This document shows, one piece after another, positions 61,519 through 64,000 of a DNA stretch of 64,000 nt; the first letter of the stretch is position 1; each line of letters begins with the position of its first letter. The notes beneath the pieces were generated by a model. The model saw nothing but the letters and a program-made list of their open reading frames with translations. It ran no database searches and was not told the DNA's origin. Both the position numbers and the translations under genes were made by a program. Source of the DNA: Actinomadura cremea (GTDB taxonomy: Bacteria > Actinomycetota > Actinomycetes > Streptosporangiales > Streptosporangiaceae); contig NZ_BMRF01000001.1 of NCBI RefSeq assembly GCF_014648495.1, forward strand, positions 372,001 through 436,000, given 5' to 3'.

Positions 61519-61935
61519 ACGGCGGGGCGTGTCGACGTCGCCTCGACGGCGGGAACGTTCGGCGCAGACGTGTCGGGGCACCCATAGCAGGACGCTCGTC
61601 CAGCGGAGGGGGACGGCGGCGCGTAGGCGGTTCAGGTCGGCAACGTTGCCCATGTGGACGACCGGGATTCGGCTGGCGTCGGTGAGGGCTGCGATGTCGT
61701 GGCGGTCGACGGCGTAGACGTTGCCGTAGCGGGGGGTCTCGACGGCGATGCGGCCCGCGTCCCGGAGCGTTGCCAGCTCGGCGGACGAGACGTAGCGGTA
61801 GCCGGTGCCGCGGCCGGTGCCGACCTTTAGCTTGGGCGCCAGGGCGTAGCGCGCGTCCTGGCGCGTCAGCTCGGCCGTGACGGTGTCCTTGCCGCTGGTC
61901 GGCGGTCCGTACAGGATGACCCCCCGTTCACTCAT
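61375..61935 (-). CDS. Guanylate-kinase-like P-loop protein
   Basis: A 186-residue protein. Walker A is GPPTSGKDT near residues 10-18 (Asp after Lys instead of the usual Ser/Thr); GRGTGYRYVSSAELATLRDAG parallels the GMP-binding segment of guanylate kinases (in part GRGTGYRYVSSAELATL); VVHMGNVADLNRLRA and WVPRHVCAERSRRRGD provide the later core and lid arginines. It may phosphorylate a nucleotide or nucleotide-like substrate. Its ATG overlaps the stop of HTH-kinase B by 4 nt (ATGA), so the two are translated together. The host will have its own gmk elsewhere. Confidence 0.7.
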   Translation of the reverse strand: MSERGVILYGPPTSGKDTVTAELTRQDARYALAPKLKVGTGRGTGYRYVSSAELATLRDAGRIAVETPRYGNVYAVDRHDIAALTDASRIPVVHMGNVADLNRLRAAVPLRWTSVLLWVPRHVCAERSRRRGDVDTPRRLRAWDETRADVRSVDNPVFDLVIHTDRTNPADVARRIIHATSLADAR

Positions 61936-62966
61936 CCCACGACCCTACGCAACGCCTCCCGTGTCTGGTCGGCGATGCTGATTGCGGCTCCTAGCCGGTT
62001 GTCGACGGTGAGGTGAACGTTCGGCGGGCTGCTGTCGGTGTTGATCCCGCTGACGTACTCGTCCCAGTTGTCGAGCTTCCACGCGTCGCGTGGGGCGTCG
62101 CGGAACTCGATGTACTCGCGCATGGAGTCGACGTCGCACCGGACCCAGATGACGGCGACGTCCACGCCCTTGGCCTTGCATCGGTTGGTGAGACGGCTCA
62201 ACCAAGCGTCGTCGTTCAATTCGGCGATGAACGGGGCGGTGAGGATGGTCGATATGCCGCAATCGATGTTGTCGTTGGCGGTGTCCATGAGGCACTTGTA
62301 TTCGAGTGGCCTCACCTGGTTCAGGTAGAGGTCGGTGTGACGGTCGTGGGGGTCGCCGTCCAGAGAGACCAAGAGGCGTTCGGTGAGGCGGCGGGTGAGC
62401 GAGTCCTTGTCCAGGAACGCCCATCCGGAGACGTCGCCGAGGAAGCGGGCGAACTCGGTTTTGCCCGACCCGGCGTAGCCTGCGACCAGGACGAGCGTGG
62501 TCGTTGCAAGGCTGCCGCTCATCGCTCGTCCACGCCATGCGTTCACCACGCGGGCCTTCAGGGCGTCGCCTGCTGTCGGGTCCTGGCCCTGGCTGGGGTC
62601 GGACACCCGGTCGAGTCCGTCGGAGATCGCCGATGCCGCTTCTTCGGTGGATGCCGGGTTCAGCGGGTCGGGGAGCGGAAGCGTCAGGTCTCCGCTCTCC
62701 TCGGCGGGAAGCGCGCGACGAAACCCAAGCTCAGGCTCGGTCGCCTCGTACATGAGGCAGTACGCGCGGCGGTAGTGCGGTCCGGGGTAGACGTTGCCGT
62801 TCTCGTGCTGCCAGAGCGTTTGGAAGTTCGCCGCGACGCGTAGCCCTCCGCGCTCGGCGACCAGGCGCAGCTTGTCACCGGCGGCCTCAAGGCTGAGCCC
62901 GTGGTTCTCGCGACGCTCGCGCAGCTTGGCAGGCTGCCATCCGGGGCGCTGCTTGGTCGTGGTCAT
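61932..62966 (-). CDS. HTH fused to P-loop (zeta-toxin-like) kinase, copy B
   Basis: A 344-residue paralogue of the protein at 59433. The N-terminal HTH (PAKLRERRENHGLSLEAAGD, then LWQHENGNVYPGPHYRRAYC) is of XRE type but unlike that of copy A; an acidic linker (about 75-130) follows; the P-loop domain has Walker A GYAGSGKTE at 163-171, FLDKDSLTRRLTERLL, APFIAEL, IWVRCDVDSMREYIEFRD and DNRLGAA. Shared segments show a common kinase with swapped DNA-binding modules. ATG 62966 has GGAG at 8 nt; GTG 62984 is an alternative. It leads the guanylate-kinase-like gene. Confidence 0.78.
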   Translation of the reverse strand: MTTTKQRPGWQPAKLRERRENHGLSLEAAGDKLRLVAERGGLRVAANFQTLWQHENGNVYPGPHYRRAYCLMYEATEPELGFRRALPAEESGDLTLPLPDPLNPASTEEAASAISDGLDRVSDPSQGQDPTAGDALKARVVNAWRGRAMSGSLATTTLVLVAGYAGSGKTEFARFLGDVSGWAFLDKDSLTRRLTERLLVSLDGDPHDRHTDLYLNQVRPLEYKCLMDTANDNIDCGISTILTAPFIAELNDDAWLSRLTNRCKAKGVDVAVIWVRCDVDSMREYIEFRDAPRDAWKLDNWDEYVSGINTDSSPPNVHLTVDNRLGAAISIADQTREALRRVVG

Positions 62967-63184
62967 ACCGGCTTCTCCGTTCACCTGGGGATATGAACAG
63001 TTTTATGATCATCTTCTGCGCTCTGTGAAAGCGCATGTATAAGCCGATGTGAAAGAAGTCGGCGACGCCTTCATGATGGGCTCGCTCTGCCTGCACCACC
63101 GAAAATCACTGTGTGCCGAACGGGAGAAAAGATCACGGCGAGAGGCGTTCAGCGGTGGCGGCAGGCAGCGAGCAAGGGCGAACC
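62967..63184. other. AT-rich divergent control region of HTH-kinase B
   Basis: GAACAGTTTTATGATCATC is an AT-rich patch with the palindrome ATGATCAT; TGCGCT-N7-AGCGCA (63017-63035) is a small dyad. Promoter and operator for kinase B are probably here. Confidence 0.4.
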
Positions 63185-63331
63185 GTGCAAGAACAGTTGG
63201 AACTGATCCTTGCCGAGTTGGACGAACTCATCTGCCGGACCGGTCAGCTTTCGGATGCTCTGAGAACACGGTCTGCTCGATCCGGGCAACCCGGTCGCCC
63301 AGCTCGCGGACGGCGGCGAGTACTTCCGTGA
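63185..63331 (+). CDS. Possible small coiled-coil protein
   Basis: From GTG 63185 the frame gives QEQLELILAELDELICRTGQ, a plausible amphipathic helix, then becomes Arg-rich while running antisense over the GntR gene. An earlier GTG at 63113 is possible. Weakly supported: it may be a short true gene with a shadow tail. Confidence 0.3.
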   Translation: MQEQLELILAELDELICRTGQLSDALRTRSARSGQPGRPARGRRRVLP

Positions 63332-63611
63332 GCTGCTTCATGGTGACGTCGTCGGCGACGGGGGCCGGTTGTGGCTGGGCGTCGCCCTGGTCGCGGACGA
63401 ACACGCCCTTGCCCTGCTGGCCGACGATCAAGCCCTCGGTCCGCAACACGCTGATGGCCGACTTCACCATCCCCGCGGATGCCTCGTACTGCTCGCGCAA
63501 GCGGGCCGTCGACGGCAGGGCCGCGCCGGGGCCTAGGCGTCCATCGCCGATCTGCTGCCGCAGGTCATCGGCGATCTGGAGATATCCGGGCCGTCCGGTC
63601 CGCTCGACCAT
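63228..63611 (-). CDS. GntR family regulator, KorSA-like
   Basis: A 127-residue GntR protein: YLQIADDLRQQIGDGRLGPGAALPSTARLREQYEASAGMVKSAISVLRTEGLI (cores QIADDLRQQIGDGRLGPG and LREQYEASAGMVKSAISVL) is the winged helix; residues 95-118 form a coiled coil in place of an effector domain. Small GntR proteins in this position repress transfer and replication genes in actinomycete integrative elements (KorSA of pSAM2). It is divergent from the conserved element gene at 63748, whose promoter it probably covers. Confidence 0.85.
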   Translation of the reverse strand: MVERTGRPGYLQIADDLRQQIGDGRLGPGAALPSTARLREQYEASAGMVKSAISVLRTEGLIVGQQGKGVFVRDQGDAQPQPAPVADDVTMKQLTEVLAAVRELGDRVARIEQTVFSEHPKADRSGR

Positions 63612-63681
63612 CGTCCGCCTTCCCTCGGGGGCTGTTCTCCAAGTTCAGCACAGCTCATCGACCAAGAAAACCAGGGCGACC

Positions 63682-63721
63682 TTGACAACTTGGTCGTCTA
63701 AGTCGACTATGTTGCCTAAGT
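63682..63721 (+). promoter_or_regulatory. Promoter/operator between the GntR gene and the next element gene
   Basis: TTGACA at 63682-63687 is a consensus -35; GACTAT (17-bp spacer) or TATGTT (20-bp) could be the -10. CTAAGT recurs at 63698 and 63716, and ACTTGGTCGTCTAAGT forms a weak dyad, both candidates for GntR binding. Confidence 0.5.
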
Positions 63722-63747
63722 GGTTCGCACGACTTCGGAGGTTCTAC

Positions 63748-64000
63748 ATGCGCAACATCCCGGTGGACACGTCGGCGCTGACGTTCGTGTGCGTCTCGCC
63801 GCCGCGTCCGAAGCTGGTCAGTCAGGAGACGGGGGAGGTGAAGGTGGACCGGCAGGGCAACACGGTGTTCACGGTGGGCTTGTCGGTCGCGGACTCGGCG
63901 GGGCGGGTCGACCTGCTCAACGTCGCGGTGTCGGGTGACCAGGCCGTGAACGTCGGCCAGATCGTCGCGCCGGTCGGCCTGGTGGCGTTCCCGTGGGACG
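63748..64000 (+). CDS. Conserved integrative-element protein, 3' partial
   Basis: The first 84 residues (MRNIPVDTSALTFVCVSPPR, then VSQETGEVKVDRQGNTVFTV, ending VGLVAFPWD) match the small conserved protein that in actinomycete integrative elements precedes the FtsK-like transfer gene. GGAGG at 6-nt spacing makes the start secure. The gene continues past the window. By analogy the FtsK/TraB-like translocase, replication initiator, excisionase and integrase should follow to the right. Confidence 0.8.
   Translation, partial: MRNIPVDTSALTFVCVSPPRPKLVSQETGEVKVDRQGNTVFTVGLSVADSAGRVDLLNVAVSGDQAVNVGQIVAPVGLVAFPWD

Overview
This window is high-GC DNA (about 70 percent or more) from a filamentous actinomycete. 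The best inference is a Thermomonosporaceae/Streptosporangiales-type genome such as Actinomadura. That rests on the conserved actinobacterial cluster clpC-lsr2-lysS-coaX-panD-panC-DUF2520 ... DUF3180-folK-folB-folP-folE-ftsH-hpt-tilS-DUF2342-dacB-ppa (the order around Rv3596c-Rv3628 in mycobacteria), a chaplin-domain protein, and an actinomycete-type integrative element at the right end. The family-level assignment is inference.

Layout. 1-1.5 kb: end of an AHSA1/SRPBCC gene and a PD-(D/E)XK (Rpn-type) protein. 1.6-5.0 kb: clpC, with two ClgR-like boxes upstream, and lsr2. 5.0-9.6 kb: a long non-coding stretch, the argA-RDD-RDD operon, and a secreted NlpC/P60 hydrolase with its own promoter and a long leader. 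9.8-15.5 kb: regulators (small HTH, LacI, LysR), lysS and an MFS exporter. 15.4-21.4 kb: cofactor genes coaX, nadC-nadB (NAD), panD-panC (pantothenate) and a DUF2520 Rossmann protein. 21.5-36.7 kb: an accessory block splitting the conserved cluster: an FtsX/MacB-type ABC exporter, degenerate tandem repeats, a chaplin-like protein, a NarL/DesK-type two-component system, a MidA methyltransferase, a cytochrome P450, a MocR regulator divergent from an EamA transporter, RidA, two PH-domain membrane proteins and an orphan NuoD paralogue. 36.9-42.5 kb: the folate cluster and ftsH, mostly linked by 4-nt ATGA overlaps. 42.8-47.8 kb: hpt, tilS, a DUF2342 zincin, dacB and ppa.

47.9-57 kb: a second NlpC/P60 protein, an ECF sigma factor fused to a zinc-finger anti-sigma-like segment and a membrane anchor, a MerR-VIT/VWA pair, an MFS drug exporter divergent from a MarR repressor with a striking direct-repeat operator, and a frameshifted erythromycin-esterase-family pseudogene.

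57.4-64 kb: an integrative-element junction. An integrase C-terminal remnant, a terminator and a 3' fragment of tRNA-Thr(CGT) mark the boundary. Inside the element are two paralogous HTH plus P-loop kinase proteins, a guanylate-kinase-like protein coupled to one of them, a three-gene operon of small proteins, a KorSA-like GntR repressor and a divergent conserved element gene running off the window. The kinase pair and its neighbours are the least explained coding content here.

The housekeeping genes form tightly coupled operons read on the minus strand. Accessory genes are mostly divergent regulator-target pairs with visible dyad or repeat operators between them.
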